Below, in pieces: positions 42,128-51,450 of a stretch of DNA of 64,000 nt. Every line of letters starts with the position of its first letter. Position 1 is the first letter of the stretch. A program made the position numbers and the translations under genes. Under the pieces are notes generated by a model. It had not been told where the DNA came from. It searched no databases and saw nothing but the letters and a program-made list of their open reading frames with translations. The DNA is from Paragemmobacter straminiformis. GTDB taxonomy: Bacteria > Pseudomonadota > Alphaproteobacteria > Rhodobacterales > Rhodobacteraceae. The DNA lies in NCBI RefSeq assembly GCF_014243445.1, contig NZ_JACLQD010000002.1, positions 744,001 to 808,000 on the forward strand, written 5' to 3'.

Positions 42128-44011
42128 ATGAGCAAGCCGCAAGACAACAATCCCGCCGACCCTTTCAAGAAAGCCTTGGCCGAGGCGACCAAGACCTTGG
42201 CCGACGATCCGGACATGACGGTCAGCTATTCCGTCGACCCGCCGGGGATGAACAAGGAAGGCGTGCGCCTGCCGCAGGTCAGCCGACGTATGACGCGCGA
42301 CGAGGTGATGCTTGCCCGCGGCACGGCGGATGCCTATGCGATGCGGCGCAAGTATCATGACGATGCGGTGTCGAACCGCTATGCGCCCACGGGCAACCTT
42401 GCGCGCGAGATATATGATGCGATGGAGACCGCCCGTTGCGAGGCGGTGGGTGCGCGGGCCATGCCCGGCACGGCGGTGAACATCGACGCCAAGATCGCGC
42501 ATGAGGCCGACCGCAAGGGGTATAGCCAGATCACCTCGGCGCAGGATGCCCCGCTGGCGGTGGCGGCGGGTCTGCTTGTGCGGCAGATGGCGACGGGGCG
42601 CGACCTGCCCAAGGGCGCGGCGAATGTCGCCGACCTGTGGCGCGGCTTCATCGAGGAACAGGCCGGCGGGACGCTGGAAACGCTTGACCATGTGCTGTCG
42701 GATCAGGCCGCCTTTGCGCGGATGGCGCGCAAGGTGATTTCCGATCTGGGCTATGGCGACCAGTTGGGCGACGACCCCGATCAGGACGACCCCGACGATC
42801 AGGAAGGCGAGGCCGAGGAAGATCAGGACAGCCCCGACAGCGCGGGCGAGGAAGAGCAGGAGCAGGACGACTCGGAAGCGGCACCCGAACGCAGCCAGGA
42901 GGAGCAGCAGGACCAAAGTCAGGCGCAGGTCACGATGGAGGACAGCGCCGACATGGAACAGGGCGACGAGGCCGAACTGCCGGAAGGCGAAGCGCCGCTC
43001 GAGCCGCCGCCGCCTGCCCCCTATTCGGATGCCGATCCGAACTATACCGTCTATACCACGGATTTCGATGAGGAAATCCGCGCAGAAGAACTGGCCGAAC
43101 CGGCCGAGCTTGAACGGCTTCGGGCCTATCTTGACCAGCAGTTGGAACCCCTGAAGGGGGCTGTCAGCCGTTTGGCGAACAAGTTGCAGCGGCGCTTGCA
43201 GGCGCAACAGAACCGCTCGTGGCTGTTCGACCTCGAGGAGGGCACGCTGGATGCGGGCCGTCTTGCGCGGGTGGTGGCGAACCCGACGACGCCGCTGAGT
43301 TTCAAGCAGGAGAAGGACACCGAGTTCCGCGATACCTGCGTGACGCTGCTGCTGGACAATTCGGGGTCCATGCGGGGCCGCCCGATCAGCATCGCGGCGA
43401 TCTGCGCCGATGTTCTGGCGCGCACGCTGGAGCGGTGTTCGGTGAAGGTCGAAATCCTCGGCTTTACCACGCGGGCGTGGAAGGGCGGGCAGAGCCGCGA
43501 GCGGTGGCTGGCGCAGGGGCGTCCGCAGGGACCGGGGCGGCTGAACGATCTGCGGCACATCATCTACAAATCGGCGGATGCGCCGTGGCGGCGGGCGCGG
43601 CCCAATCTGGGGCTGATGATGAAGGAAGGGCTGCTCAAGGAAAACATCGACGGCGAGGCGCTGGAATGGGCGCAGCGGCGTCTGGTGCATCGGCCCGAAG
43701 CGCGGAAGATCCTGATGGTGATTTCGGACGGTGCGCCGGTCGATGATTCCACCCTGTCGGTCAATGCGGCGAATTTCCTTGAAAAGCACCTGCGCGATGT
43801 GATCGCGATGGTCGAGCGGCGGCGGCAGGTCGAGCTTATCGCCATCGGCATCGGCCATGACGTGACGCGCTATTACCAGCGGGCGGTGACGATCACCGAT
43901 GTGGAGCAGCTTGCAGGGGCGATGACCGAGCAGCTGGCCAGCCTCTTCGAGGCGGACCCGAAGAAGCGCGCCAAGGGCTTTGGCGGCGGATCGCAGCGGC
44001 GGGCCGGATAA
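42128..44011 (+). CDS. cobT: Cobaltochelatase subunit CobT
   Basis: 627 residues, the usual size. N-terminal CobT domain (about 1-215), a long very acidic region (about 215-330, rich in Asp, Glu and Gln), and a C-terminal von Willebrand A domain with the MIDAS motif DNSGSM starting at Asp410. The C-terminal part also has [17 protein letters not shown]. Works with CobS as the AAA+ activator of the CobN cobaltochelatase. The start at 42128 (MSKPQDNNP) fits the family; an ATG nine bases upstream would add three residues. A strong hairpin follows the gene. Confidence 0.95.
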   Translation: MSKPQDNNPADPFKKALAEATKTLADDPDMTVSYSVDPPGMNKEGVRLPQVSRRMTRDEVMLARGTADAYAMRRKYHDDAVSNRYAPTGNLAREIYDAMETARCEAVGARAMPGTAVNIDAKIAHEADRKGYSQITSAQDAPLAVAAGLLVRQMATGRDLPKGAANVADLWRGFIEEQAGGTLETLDHVLSDQAAFARMARKVISDLGYGDQLGDDPDQDDPDDQEGEAEEDQDSPDSAGEEEQEQDDSEAAPERSQEEQQDQSQAQVTMEDSADMEQGDEAELPEGEAPLEPPPPAPYSDADPNYTVYTTDFDEEIRAEELAEPAELERLRAYLDQQLEPLKGAVSRLANKLQRRLQAQQNRSWLFDLEEGTLDAGRLARVVANPTTPLSFKQEKDTEFRDTCVTLLLDNSGSMRGRPISIAAICADVLARTLERCSVKVEILGFTTRAWKGGQSRERWLAQGRPQGPGRLNDLRHIIYKSADAPWRRARPNLGLMMKEGLLKENIDGEALEWAQRRLVHRPEARKILMVISDGAPVDDSTLSVNAANFLEKHLRDVIAMVERRRQVELIAIGIGHDVTRYYQRAVTITDVEQLAGAMTEQLASLFEADPKKRAKGFGGGSQRRAG

Positions 44012-44013
44012 AA

Positions 44014-44032
44014 GGGGGGCTGCCTGCCCCCC
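44014..44032 (+). terminator. Hairpin after cobT
   Basis: GGGGGGC (44014-44020), loop TGCCT, GCCCCCC (44026-44032), directly after the cobT stop codon and before the aminopeptidase P gene. Downstream text (CCCCGAGGAGAGTTACAGACAGAAGATGAG) is not T-rich. Confidence 0.5.
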
Positions 44033-44073
44033 TGCGCCCCGAGGAGAGTTACAGACAGAAGATGAGGGGCGCG

Positions 44074-45870
44074 ATGTTCCAGAGTTTCGAGACGACATCC
44101 GACCCGTCCAAGGGGCCCGTGCGGCTGGCGGCGCTGCGGGCGGCGCTGGGGGCCGAGGGCCTTGCCGGGTTTCTGGTGCCGCGCGCCGATGCGCACCAAG
44201 GGGAATATGTCGCGGCACGGGATGAGCGGTTGTCGTGGCTGACGGGGTTTACCGGATCGGCAGGCTTTGCGGTGGTGCTGCCGGATGTGGCGGGGGTGTT
44301 CATCGACGGGCGCTACCGCGTGCAGGTCAAACATCAGGTGGATCTGTCGGTCTATACCCCTGTGCCCTGGCCCGAGGTGAAGGCGGGCGACTGGATCCGC
44401 GAGCATCTGGCAAGCGGCGTGATCGGATTTGACGCGTGGCTGCACACGGCCGATGAGATCGAGCGACTTGAAGCGGTTTTGCAAGATCGTGGCGTAACCC
44501 TGCGCGCTGTAAGGAATTTCGTTGATGCGGTCTGGCCGGACCAGCCTGCGCCGCCGAAAGGGTTGGCCTTTCCCCACGGGATCGAATTTGCGGGCGAGAC
44601 CAGTCTGGCCAAGCGCGCGCGGCTTGGCGCGGGGCTGCGCGAGGCCGGACAGGATTTTGCGGTGATCACCTTGCCGGATTCGATTTGCTGGCTGTTGAAC
44701 CTGCGCGGGGCGGATGTGCCGCGGAACCCCATCCTGCACGGTTTTGCCATTCTGGCCGCCGATGGCGGGGTGCGCCTGTTCACCGATCCGGCGAAGATCA
44801 CCCCCGAGGCGGCGTCGGCGCTGGATGCGGGCGTGACGGTGGAGCCGCCCGAGGCTTTCGCCGCCGCCCTGTCGGGGCTGTCGGGCGTGGTGCGGGTGGA
44901 CAAGGGAACCGCGCCGCTTGCGGTGTCGATGGCCGTGACGGGTGCGCGGGTGGTCTGGGGCGATGATCCCTGCCGTTGGCCCAAGGCGCGCAAGAATGCC
45001 GCCGAAATCGCCGGCATGCGCGAGGCGCATCTGCGCGACGGGGCGGCGGTGGCAGAGTTCCTTGCGTGGCTCGATGCCGAGGCGCCGAAGGGCGGCTTGA
45101 CCGAGATCGACGTGGTGACCGCGCTGGAAGGGTACCGGCGGGCGACCAATGCGCTGCATGACATCAGCTTCGACACGATCTGCGGCGCGGGCGCGAACGG
45201 GGCGATCATGCACTACCGCGTGACACACGAGACGAACCGCCCCGTGCGCCGCGACGAATTGTTGCTGGTGGACAGCGGGGCGCAGTTCAAGGACGGCACC
45301 ACCGACATCACCCGGACCATCGCCGTGGGCGATCCGGGGGCCGAGGCGCGGGAATGCTATACCCGCGTGTTGCAGGGCATGATCGCCATTTCGCGGGTGC
45401 GTTGGCCCAAAGGGCTTGCCGGGCGCGATCTGGACGGTTTTGCGCGCTATCATCTGTGGGTGGCGGGGCAGGATTTCGACCACGGCACGGGGCATGGTGT
45501 CGGCGCGTTTCTGTCGGTGCATGAGGGGCCGCAGCGGCTGAGCCGGATTTCCGAGGTGCCGCTTGAGCCGGGGATGATCCTTTCGAACGAACCCGGCTAC
45601 TATCGCGAGGGCGGCTTCGGCATCAGGCTGGAAAACCTGATCGTGGTGCGCGAGGCCCCTGCCCTGCCGCGCGGCGATGCGCGGGTGCAATATGATTTCG
45701 AGACGCTCACCTTTGTACCGCTCGATCGGCGGTTGATCCTTGCCGGGCGGTTGGCGCCTGCGGAACGCGAGTGGCTGGACGCCTACCATGCCGAGGTGCT
45801 GGCAAAGATCGGCCCGCGCGTCAGCGCCGCGGCACTGGATTGGCTGAAGGCTGCCTGCGCGCCGATCTGA
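44074..45870 (+). CDS. Xaa-Pro aminopeptidase (M24B, AmpP2-like long form)
   Basis: 598 residues, three-domain long form as in eukaryotic-type aminopeptidase P. Two N-terminal creatinase-like domains (starting RLAALRAALGAEGLAGFLVPRADAHQGEYV and a second about 180-310) precede the pita-bread metallopeptidase. Metal ligands: VDSGAQFKDGTTDITRT, HGTGHGVGAFLSVHEGP, LSNEPGYY and the final LENL. It removes an N-terminal residue before proline. The start at 44074 has GAGGGG upstream and is preferred over the ATG at 44062. Monocistronic. Confidence 0.93.
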   Translation: MFQSFETTSDPSKGPVRLAALRAALGAEGLAGFLVPRADAHQGEYVAARDERLSWLTGFTGSAGFAVVLPDVAGVFIDGRYRVQVKHQVDLSVYTPVPWPEVKAGDWIREHLASGVIGFDAWLHTADEIERLEAVLQDRGVTLRAVRNFVDAVWPDQPAPPKGLAFPHGIEFAGETSLAKRARLGAGLREAGQDFAVITLPDSICWLLNLRGADVPRNPILHGFAILAADGGVRLFTDPAKITPEAASALDAGVTVEPPEAFAAALSGLSGVVRVDKGTAPLAVSMAVTGARVVWGDDPCRWPKARKNAAEIAGMREAHLRDGAAVAEFLAWLDAEAPKGGLTEIDVVTALEGYRRATNALHDISFDTICGAGANGAIMHYRVTHETNRPVRRDELLLVDSGAQFKDGTTDITRTIAVGDPGAEARECYTRVLQGMIAISRVRWPKGLAGRDLDGFARYHLWVAGQDFDHGTGHGVGAFLSVHEGPQRLSRISEVPLEPGMILSNEPGYYREGGFGIRLENLIVVREAPALPRGDARVQYDFETLTFVPLDRRLILAGRLAPAEREWLDAYHAEVLAKIGPRVSAAALDWLKAACAPI

Positions 45871-45927
45871 GACTTGCTTTGAGAAAGGTTAATCCTCAAG
45901 CTGGGATCTTTCGGCGAGGGGGTGGCG

Positions 45928-46263
45928 ATGACGACGATCACGATCAGGCCCGCGAGCGGCATCTATACGATCCGTGCCAAAGGGGCGATCATCGGAGAGA
46001 CGGCGCGGGCGGTCGAGTTGATCGAAGGCGGTCGCGCACCGGTGATCTATGTGCCGCGCGAGGATGTGGCGATGGCCTTTCTCGACCGCAGCCCGCGCGA
46101 GACGGTTTGCCCGTACAAAGGCACGGCGAGCTATTATTCGGTCGTGACCCCCGAGGGGCGGCTGGAGAATGTGGTCTGGACCTACGAGACGCCGAAAGCG
46201 GGCGTCGAGGGAATCGCAGGCTACCTTGCCTTTTACCCCGAAGTGACGGTGCAGCGGGCCTAG
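45928..46263 (+). CDS. DUF427 family protein
   Basis: 111 residues: MTTITIRPASGIYTIRAKGAIIGETARAVELIEGGRAPVIYVPREDVAMAFLDRSPRETVCPYKGTASYYSVV. The Pro-Tyr-Lys-Gly motif after a Cys (CPYKG) is the hallmark of the family. Function not firmly known. The ATG at 45928 follows GAGGGGGTGGCG. Its TAG shares the bases CTAG with the stop codon of the convergent sufE. Confidence 0.88.
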   Translation: MTTITIRPASGIYTIRAKGAIIGETARAVELIEGGRAPVIYVPREDVAMAFLDRSPRETVCPYKGTASYYSVVTPEGRLENVVWTYETPKAGVEGIAGYLAFYPEVTVQRA

Positions 46264-46670
46264 GCGGCCTCGGCGGCGGTCTTGCGGATGCGTTCGACCA
46301 TAGCGCGCAGCCCGTTCGAGCGTTGCGCGGAAAGATGGTCGGTCAGGCCAAGGCGGGCGAGTTCGGCCGCAGCATCGATGCGGGCGACTTCGGCCACGGG
46401 AACGCCTGCGTAAAGCGCATGGAGGACGGCGATCAGCCCCTTGACGATCATCGCGTCGCTGTCGCCCTGAAAGTCGAAGCGGCCCGCTTCGATCACCGGC
46501 TGGATCCAGACCTGACTGGCGCAGCCCTGAACCTTGGTGGCCGGAACCTTGAGCGCCTCGTCCATCGCGGGGAAGGCTTTGCCGAGTTCGATGACATGGC
46601 GGTAGCGGTCTTCCCAGTCGTCGAGGAATTCGAAGGTTTCCGCGATGTCGTCGAAGGCTTCGGTCGCCAT
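46260..46670 (-). CDS. sufE: SufE cysteine-desulfuration activator
   Basis: 136 residues: FDDIAETFEFLDDWEDRYRHVIELGKAFPAMDEALKVPATKVQGCASQVWIQP. Cys50 in KVQGCASQVW is the sulfur-accepting residue. SufE takes persulfide sulfur from SufS for iron-sulphur cluster assembly. No other suf gene is near. The start at 46670 (MATEAFDDIAE) fits the family length. Confidence 0.93.
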   Translation of the reverse strand: MATEAFDDIAETFEFLDDWEDRYRHVIELGKAFPAMDEALKVPATKVQGCASQVWIQPVIEAGRFDFQGDSDAMIVKGLIAVLHALYAGVPVAEVARIDAAAELARLGLTDHLSAQRSNGLRAMVERIRKTAAEAA

Positions 46671-46796
46671 GTGCAATCCTCTTGATCCCGGCCCTAGGTA
46701 GCCCCGCCTTGGGCAAAGGTCCAGTCGGGGCGACGTGTCTGTGCTTTTCAAAAGCGCGGCGATGGTCTACCCAAGGGCAAGGAACGGGGGACCGGG

Positions 46797-47249
46797 ATGA
46801 CACGTGCTTTGCTTGCCGCCTTGCTGGCGCTTTCTTTGACGGGCTGCGGCTATGTGGCGAAATCGAAGTTGAATCCGTTCAACTGGTTCGGCCGGTCCGA
46901 GGCGCGCGAGTCGATCGAGCTGGTCGGCGAGAAGGCCGAGACGCGGGGGCTTGCGGCGCAGGTCACCGACATGAAGGTCGAACCCTATTCGGCAGGTGCG
47001 ATCATCCGCGCGACCGGTGTGATGCCGACGCAAGGCTGGTGGGATGCCGAACTGGTGCCGCGGCCTTTGGACGAGAACGGCGTGCTGGTCTATGACTTCC
47101 GCGTCTTTCCGCCCGTGGTCGACGCGCCCGTCGGCACGCCGCAATCGCGCGAGGTGACGGTGGCGGTCTCCATCTCGCCGCAGAAGCTGGAAGGCGTGCG
47201 CGAGATCGTGGTGCAGGGCGAGACCAACGCGCGGTCGTCGCGGCGTTAA
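46797..47249 (+). CDS. Putative lipoprotein, unknown function
   Basis: 150 residues. Signal peptide with lipobox LTGC, lipidated Cys17 (MTRALLAALLALSLTGCGYV). The mature protein NPFNWFGRSEARESIELVGEKAETRGLAAQVTDMKVEPYSAGAIIRATGVMPTQGWWDAELVP looks beta-rich; the pattern occurs in Rhodobacterales proteins of unknown function. The stop TAA lies in the first unit of a 15-bp tandem repeat. Convergent with rnd. Confidence 0.78.
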   Translation: MTRALLAALLALSLTGCGYVAKSKLNPFNWFGRSEARESIELVGEKAETRGLAAQVTDMKVEPYSAGAIIRATGVMPTQGWWDAELVPRPLDENGVLVYDFRVFPPVVDAPVGTPQSREVTVAVSISPQKLEGVREIVVQGETNARSSRR

Positions 47250-47285
47250 GGGGCGCGGCGTTAAGGGGCGCGGCGTTAAGGGGCG
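47241..47285. repeat. Three tandem copies of a 15-bp unit carrying a TAA stop
   Basis: The unit CGGCGTTAAGGGGCG is present at 47241-47255, 47256-47270 and 47271-47285, followed by a diverged part (CGGCGGTAAGGACGG). Each unit carries the TAA in the reading frame of the lipoprotein gene, giving three in-frame stops 15 bp apart. Confidence 0.92.
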
Positions 47286-47307
47286 CGGCGGTAAGGACGG
47301 GCGGGCG

Positions 47308-48465
47308 TCAGAGACGCACGACCCGCACTTCGTTGCCCTTGGCCGAAAGCGCGATTTCACCGCGGCACAGGCGCAAGGCATCATCGCCGAAGGCTTCGGC
47401 ACGCCACCCCGAGAGGGCTTCGACATCGCGTTCGCCGGCGGCGATGGCATCGAGGTCGGAGGCGTTGGCGATCAGCTTTGCCGCGACGCCGAGGGATTCG
47501 GATTTCGCCTTGAGCAGAACGCGCAGAAGATCGGCCAAGGCGGGATTGACCTGAAGCTGTTCGCGCGACAGATCGGGTTTGGGCATGTCGTCGGGCTTCA
47601 TCTCGAGCCCGGCCTTGACCGCGGCAAGGATCCCTTCGGCGATTTCGGGCTTGCGCCCCTCGCGCAGGAGGAGGCGCGAGCGGCCGAGTTCCTCGAGTGA
47701 CGTGGGACGGGTCGAGGCGAGTTCCAGAAGCGCGTCGTCCTTCATCACGCGAGAGCGCGGGACGTTGTGCTTTTGGGCATATTCCTCGCGGAAGCGGGCC
47801 AGCGCCTTGACGAGCGCGAGAAAGCGCCCCGAGGTCGTGCGGGTCTTGACGCGGAGCCACGCCTCGTCGGGATGGACGGTGTAGGTGGCGGGATCGGTGA
47901 GGATGGCGAGTTCTTCCTCGACCCATTTGGTGCGGCCGTTCTTGGCAAGCTGTGCCGAGAGCCATTCGTAGATTTCGCGCAGGTGGGTCACATCGGCCAG
48001 CGCATATTCGGCCTGCGCCGTGGTGAGCGGGCGGCGCGACCAGTCGGTGAAGCGCGAGGTCTTGTCGAGGTTCTCGCGGGCGATCTTTTTCACCAGCGTC
48101 TCGTAGCCGACCTGTTCGCCGAAACCGCAGACCATCGCCGCGACCTGCGTGTCGAAGAGCGGTTCGGGAAAGACATTGCCCTCGACGAAGAAGATTTCGA
48201 GATCCTGCCGCGCGGCGTGGAACACCTTGACCGTGCCCTTGTGGCGGAAGAGGTCGTAGAGCGGTTCCATCGACATGTCTTCGCCGAGGATGGGATCGAC
48301 CAGCACGGCATCGCCGCCTTTGCCGGGAAGCGCCATCTGGATCAGGCAGAGCTTGGACCAATAGGTCCGCTCGCGAAGGAATTCGGTGTCGATTGTGACG
48401 TAGGCCTGGGTCTTTGCAGCTTCGCAGAAGGCGGCAAGATCTTCGGTCGTGGTGATGGTGCGCAT
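47308..48465 (-). CDS. rnd: Ribonuclease D
   Basis: 385-residue 3'-5' exoribonuclease involved in tRNA 3' maturation. DEDD exonuclease motifs: VTIDTEFLRERTYW (Asp, Glu), VFHAARQDLEIFF (Asp), and YALADVTHLREIY (Asp, with Tyr-type signature). C-terminal HRDC domain at about 205-290 (FLALVKALARFREEYAQKHNVPRSRVMKDDALLELA). The start at 48465 (MRTITTTEDLAAFC) is the family-like start; the upstream open frame is shadow. Transcribed downstream of purMN, with a terminator between. Confidence 0.93.
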   Translation of the reverse strand: MRTITTTEDLAAFCEAAKTQAYVTIDTEFLRERTYWSKLCLIQMALPGKGGDAVLVDPILGEDMSMEPLYDLFRHKGTVKVFHAARQDLEIFFVEGNVFPEPLFDTQVAAMVCGFGEQVGYETLVKKIARENLDKTSRFTDWSRRPLTTAQAEYALADVTHLREIYEWLSAQLAKNGRTKWVEEELAILTDPATYTVHPDEAWLRVKTRTTSGRFLALVKALARFREEYAQKHNVPRSRVMKDDALLELASTRPTSLEELGRSRLLLREGRKPEIAEGILAAVKAGLEMKPDDMPKPDLSREQLQVNPALADLLRVLLKAKSESLGVAAKLIANASDLDAIAAGERDVEALSGWRAEAFGDDALRLCRGEIALSAKGNEVRVVRL

Positions 48466-48575
48466 ATGCCTTCCGATCGGCCAGAGGGGGCACGGGGTCA
48501 TCCCGCAGGACCCGCTATAAAGGATTGTGGGGAAATTGAAAGAGTTTGGTCTGTGATGGCCGCGCGGGCGCAAAG

Positions 48576-48593
48576 GCGGGGGCCAGCCCCCGC
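48576..48593 (-). terminator. Hairpin after purN with the dispersed 3' element
   Basis: GCGGGGGC (48576-48583) and GCCCCCGC (48586-48593), adjoining ACCCCCGGAGTATTTCCGCAAGG (48594 onwards). This is the third copy of the GAGTATTT element in the window, here between purN and rnd, both leftward. Confidence 0.5.
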
Positions 48594-48639
48594 ACCCCCG
48601 GAGTATTTCCGCAAGGCTGAAGCGGGGGGCTGAGGCGGA

Positions 48640-49233
48640 TCAGAGAAAGAGGGGGGTTCTGTCGCCTGCCGCGAAACGGCGCAGGACGGCAGGGTAGAGG
48701 CGGTGTTCCTGCACCAGCACGCGGGCGGAAAGCGTGGCCTCGGTGTCGCCGGCGAGGACCGGAACGCGGGCCTGACCGAGGATGGGACCGTCATCGAGGA
48801 CGGGGGTCACTTCGTGAACGGTGCAGCCGGCCTGCGTATCGCCCGCGTCGATGGCGCGCTGGTGCGTGTGCAGGCCGGGGTATTTCGGCAGGAGCGAGGG
48901 GTGGATGTTGAGCATGCGCCCCGCGAAACGCATCACGAAAGCGGGGGTCAGGACGCGCATGAAGCCCGCGAGAAGCACGATGTCGGGTTCGGCGGCAAGG
49001 AGCGGCTGGAGCAGTGCGGCCTCGAAGGCGGCGCGGTCCTTGCCATAGGCGCGGTGGTCGACGGCGGCGGTCGCAACGCCCTGCGCTGCCGCCTTGGCGA
49101 GGCCCGCGGCCGCGGGATCGTTTGCGGCCACGAGGACCGGACGGGCGGGGTGGCCCGCCTGTTCCATATCGCGCAGGAGCGCCAGCATGTTCGAACCGCC
49201 ACCGGAGATCAGGATGGCCGTGCGTTTGGTCAC
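48640..49233 (-). CDS. purN: Phosphoribosylglycinamide formyltransferase
   Basis: 197 residues. Transfers formyl from 10-formyltetrahydrofolate to GAR, third step of purine synthesis. Motifs: [12 protein letters not shown] (phosphate binding), LAGFMRVL, and the catalytic block [45 protein letters not shown] with Asn, His and Asp. The start is a GTG at 49233 that overlaps the purM stop (GTGA), so purM and purN are translationally coupled. Confidence 0.95.
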   Translation of the reverse strand: MTKRTAILISGGGSNMLALLRDMEQAGHPARPVLVAANDPAAAGLAKAAAQGVATAAVDHRAYGKDRAAFEAALLQPLLAAEPDIVLLAGFMRVLTPAFVMRFAGRMLNIHPSLLPKYPGLHTHQRAIDAGDTQAGCTVHEVTPVLDDGPILGQARVPVLAGDTEATLSARVLVQEHRLYPAVLRRFAAGDRTPLFL

Positions 49234-50267
49234 AGAAGTTTGCCCTTGTAGATCACGCCTTCGCCTTCGACGACGCGGCCGAGGGTGCAGACGGTTTCGC
49301 CCTGTTCGCGCAGGAGGGCTGCCAGATCATCGGCGCGGGACGCCTCGACCACGAGGATCATGCCGATGCCGCAGTTGAAGGATTTGAGCATTTCGGCCTC
49401 GGCGATATTGGCGGTCTTGGCCAGCCAGCGGAACACCGGTGGCAGGGACCATGCCGTCAGGTCGATTTCGCAGGCCAGCCCTTCGGGCAATACGCGGGGC
49501 GGGTTTTCGGTGAGCCCGCCGCCGGTGATATGGGCCAAGGCATGCACGCCGCCCGCGCGGATCGCGGCGAGGGCCTGTTTGACGTAAAGGCGCGTGGGGG
49601 CGAGGAGCGCCTCGCCCAGGGTGCCGGTGCCGAAGGGGTTCGGGGCGTCCCACGACAGGCCGGACAGTTCGACGACCTTGCGCACGAAGCTGTAGCCGTT
49701 GGAATGCACCCCGTCCGAGGCGAGGCCGAGGATCACGTCGCCCGCCCGCACCCCTGCGGGCAGGTCGGCCCCGCGCTCCATCGCGCCGACGGCGAAACCG
49801 GCAAGGTCGAAATCGCCCTTGTGATACATGCCCGGCATTTCGGCGGTTTCCCCGCCGATCAGCGCGCAGCCCGAGCGTTCGCAGCCGAGGGCGATGCCTT
49901 CGATGATGCGGGTGGCCTGATCGACATCAAGCTTGCCGGTGGCGAAATAGTCGAGAAAGAGCAGCGGTTCGGCGCCCTGGCAGACCAGATCGTTCACGCA
50001 CATGGCGACGAGGTCGATGCCGATCGTGTCCACGTTGCCGGTGTCGATGGCGATGCGCAGCTTGGTTCCCACCCCGTCGGTCGCGGCGACGAGGATCGGG
50101 TCGCTGTAGCCCGCGGCCTTGAGGTCGAAGAGCGCGCCGAAGCCGCCGAGACCGGACATGGTGCCGGACCGGCTGGTGCGCTTGGCGGCGGGTTTGATGC
50201 GTTCGACAAGGGCATTGCCTGCGTCGATGTCCACGCCTGCCTGAGCATAGGTAAGGCCGTTCGTCAT
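49230..50267 (-). CDS. purM: Phosphoribosylformylglycinamidine cyclo-ligase (AIR synthetase)
   Basis: 345 residues, normal length. Converts FGAM to AIR with ATP, fifth step of purine synthesis. Motifs: [79 protein letters not shown]. The start at 50267 gives the standard N-terminus. First gene of purM-purN; no purine riboswitch is apparent in the 116 bp that separate it from the tRNA gene on the other strand. Confidence 0.96.
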   Translation of the reverse strand: MTNGLTYAQAGVDIDAGNALVERIKPAAKRTSRSGTMSGLGGFGALFDLKAAGYSDPILVAATDGVGTKLRIAIDTGNVDTIGIDLVAMCVNDLVCQGAEPLLFLDYFATGKLDVDQATRIIEGIALGCERSGCALIGGETAEMPGMYHKGDFDLAGFAVGAMERGADLPAGVRAGDVILGLASDGVHSNGYSFVRKVVELSGLSWDAPNPFGTGTLGEALLAPTRLYVKQALAAIRAGGVHALAHITGGGLTENPPRVLPEGLACEIDLTAWSLPPVFRWLAKTANIAEAEMLKSFNCGIGMILVVEASRADDLAALLREQGETVCTLGRVVEGEGVIYKGKLL

Positions 50268-50383
50268 GGAGTCTCTCCGCCGCTGATCGCTGATGCGCTG
50301 GCGCATAGACGATTGCGCGGGCTTGCGCAACGAGGGCTTGGGTGCTTGACCTTCGGAACGGTCGTGGTAACCACGAAAAGCGT

Positions 50384-50459
50384 GGGCCTGTAGCTCAATG
50401 GTTAGAGCAGGGCGCTCATAACGCCTTGGTTGGGGGTTCGAGTCCCTCCGGGCCTACCA
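50384..50459 (+). tRNA. tRNA with CAU anticodon (probably tRNA-Ile2, otherwise tRNA-Met)
   Basis: 76 nt including the encoded CCA. Acceptor GGGCCTG pairs with CGGGCCT (G1-U72 and U6-G67 wobbles). D arm GCTC...GAGC; anticodon stem GGGCG/CGCCT with loop CTCATAA, hence CAU; T arm GGGGG-TTCGAGT-CCCTC. The C4-G69 and C5-G68 pairs, G27-U43, A37-A38 and the variable loop TGGTT resemble E. coli tRNA-Ile2, whose C34 is changed to lysidine by TilS, more than the elongator tRNA-Met. It is not an initiator: the anticodon stem lacks three consecutive G-C pairs next to the loop (it has C30-G40 and G31-C39 in mixed order). Confidence 0.93.
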
Positions 50460-50475
50460 ATCCCAGACCTGTCGC

Positions 50476-51360
50476 CTAGGCAGCCGGCAGAAGGCCCGCG
50501 ATCCAGTCGCGGAAGGCCAGGAGTTGCGGGCGCGGGGCGACGTCTTTCGGCCAGACCAGCCAATAGGCGCCATTGGATGGCACGGGCTTGCCCCATGCGG
50601 GGACGAGGCGGCCCACGGCAAGGTCTTCGGCGACAAGGAAGCTGGGCAGAAGGGCGATGCCGAGACCGTGGATCGCGCCCTGCTGCATGGTGGCGAACTG
50701 GTCGAACATCATGGCCTGCGGGCGCTGCCCCGGAAGGCCCTGAGCCGCAAGCCAGCGGCCCCAATCGCCGGTGCGGCTTTCGATCATCAGAAGCGGACGG
50801 GTCAGGATATCCTCGGCCCGCGCCAGAGGGGCGCGCAGGAAGGCGGGGGCGCAGACGGGAAGCACCTCTTCCTGCATCAGCAAGAGATGCTCGGCATTGG
50901 GCCAGTCGGCGCGGCCGTAATGGATGGCGGCATCGACCCCTTCGGCGGCAAGGTCGAAGGGACGCAGTCGGGTCGCGAGGTTGAGCGGGATTTCGGGATG
51001 GATCGCACGGAACGCGGGCAGGCGCGGGGCGAGCCAGTGCATGCCGAAGGCGGGAAGGATCGCAAGGGTCAGCACATCCCCTGCCCCGCTGCGCAAGCGG
51101 TGGGCGGCCCCTGTCAGCCCGTCGAGCGCGCGGCGGACCTGCAACACATAGTCCCGCGCCGCAGGGGTCAGGCGCAGGCGCTGGCGGTCGCGGACCAGAA
51201 GGGTCTGGCCAAGGGTCGCCTCGGCCTCTTGCAGGGCGCGGCTGATGGCGCCCGCGGTCAGGTTCAGTTCTGCCGCCGCCGCGCTGGCCGTGCCGAGGCG
51301 GGCCACGGCCTCGAGCGCCAGAAGGCCCGAGAGAGAGGGGAAGTTGCGGCGGGAATACAT
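50476..51360 (-). CDS. LysR-family transcriptional regulator
   Basis: 294 residues. N-terminal helix-turn-helix LLALEAVARLGTASAAAAELNLTAGAISRALQEAEATLGQTLLVRD and a periplasmic-binding-like effector domain (about 90-290), closest in style to GcvA/AmpR-type regulators. Divergent from glutaryl-CoA dehydrogenase with a 90-bp gap that has a LysR-type site, so it very likely activates gcdH in response to a glutarate/lysine catabolite, as GcdR does elsewhere; this is inference from arrangement. Confidence 0.92.
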   Translation of the reverse strand: MYSRRNFPSLSGLLALEAVARLGTASAAAAELNLTAGAISRALQEAEATLGQTLLVRDRQRLRLTPAARDYVLQVRRALDGLTGAAHRLRSGAGDVLTLAILPAFGMHWLAPRLPAFRAIHPEIPLNLATRLRPFDLAAEGVDAAIHYGRADWPNAEHLLLMQEEVLPVCAPAFLRAPLARAEDILTRPLLMIESRTGDWGRWLAAQGLPGQRPQAMMFDQFATMQQGAIHGLGIALLPSFLVAEDLAVGRLVPAWGKPVPSNGAYWLVWPKDVAPRPQLLAFRDWIAGLLPAA

Positions 51361-51389
51361 TGCGTTTTGCTCAATTAGTATCGAGAAAG

Positions 51390-51410
51390 CTTCGCTATCT
51401 TCTCACGAAG
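51390..51410. promoter_or_regulatory. LysR-type inverted repeat CTTCG-N11-CGAAG
   Basis: Perfect 5-bp arms at 51390-51394 and 51406-51410 with 11 bp between, inside the 90-bp divergent gap between lysR and gcdH. The spacing fits a LysR recognition box. Confidence 0.55.
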
Positions 51411-51450
51411 TCATGGGGCATACAACAGGCAAGCCAACAGGAGCACCGCC

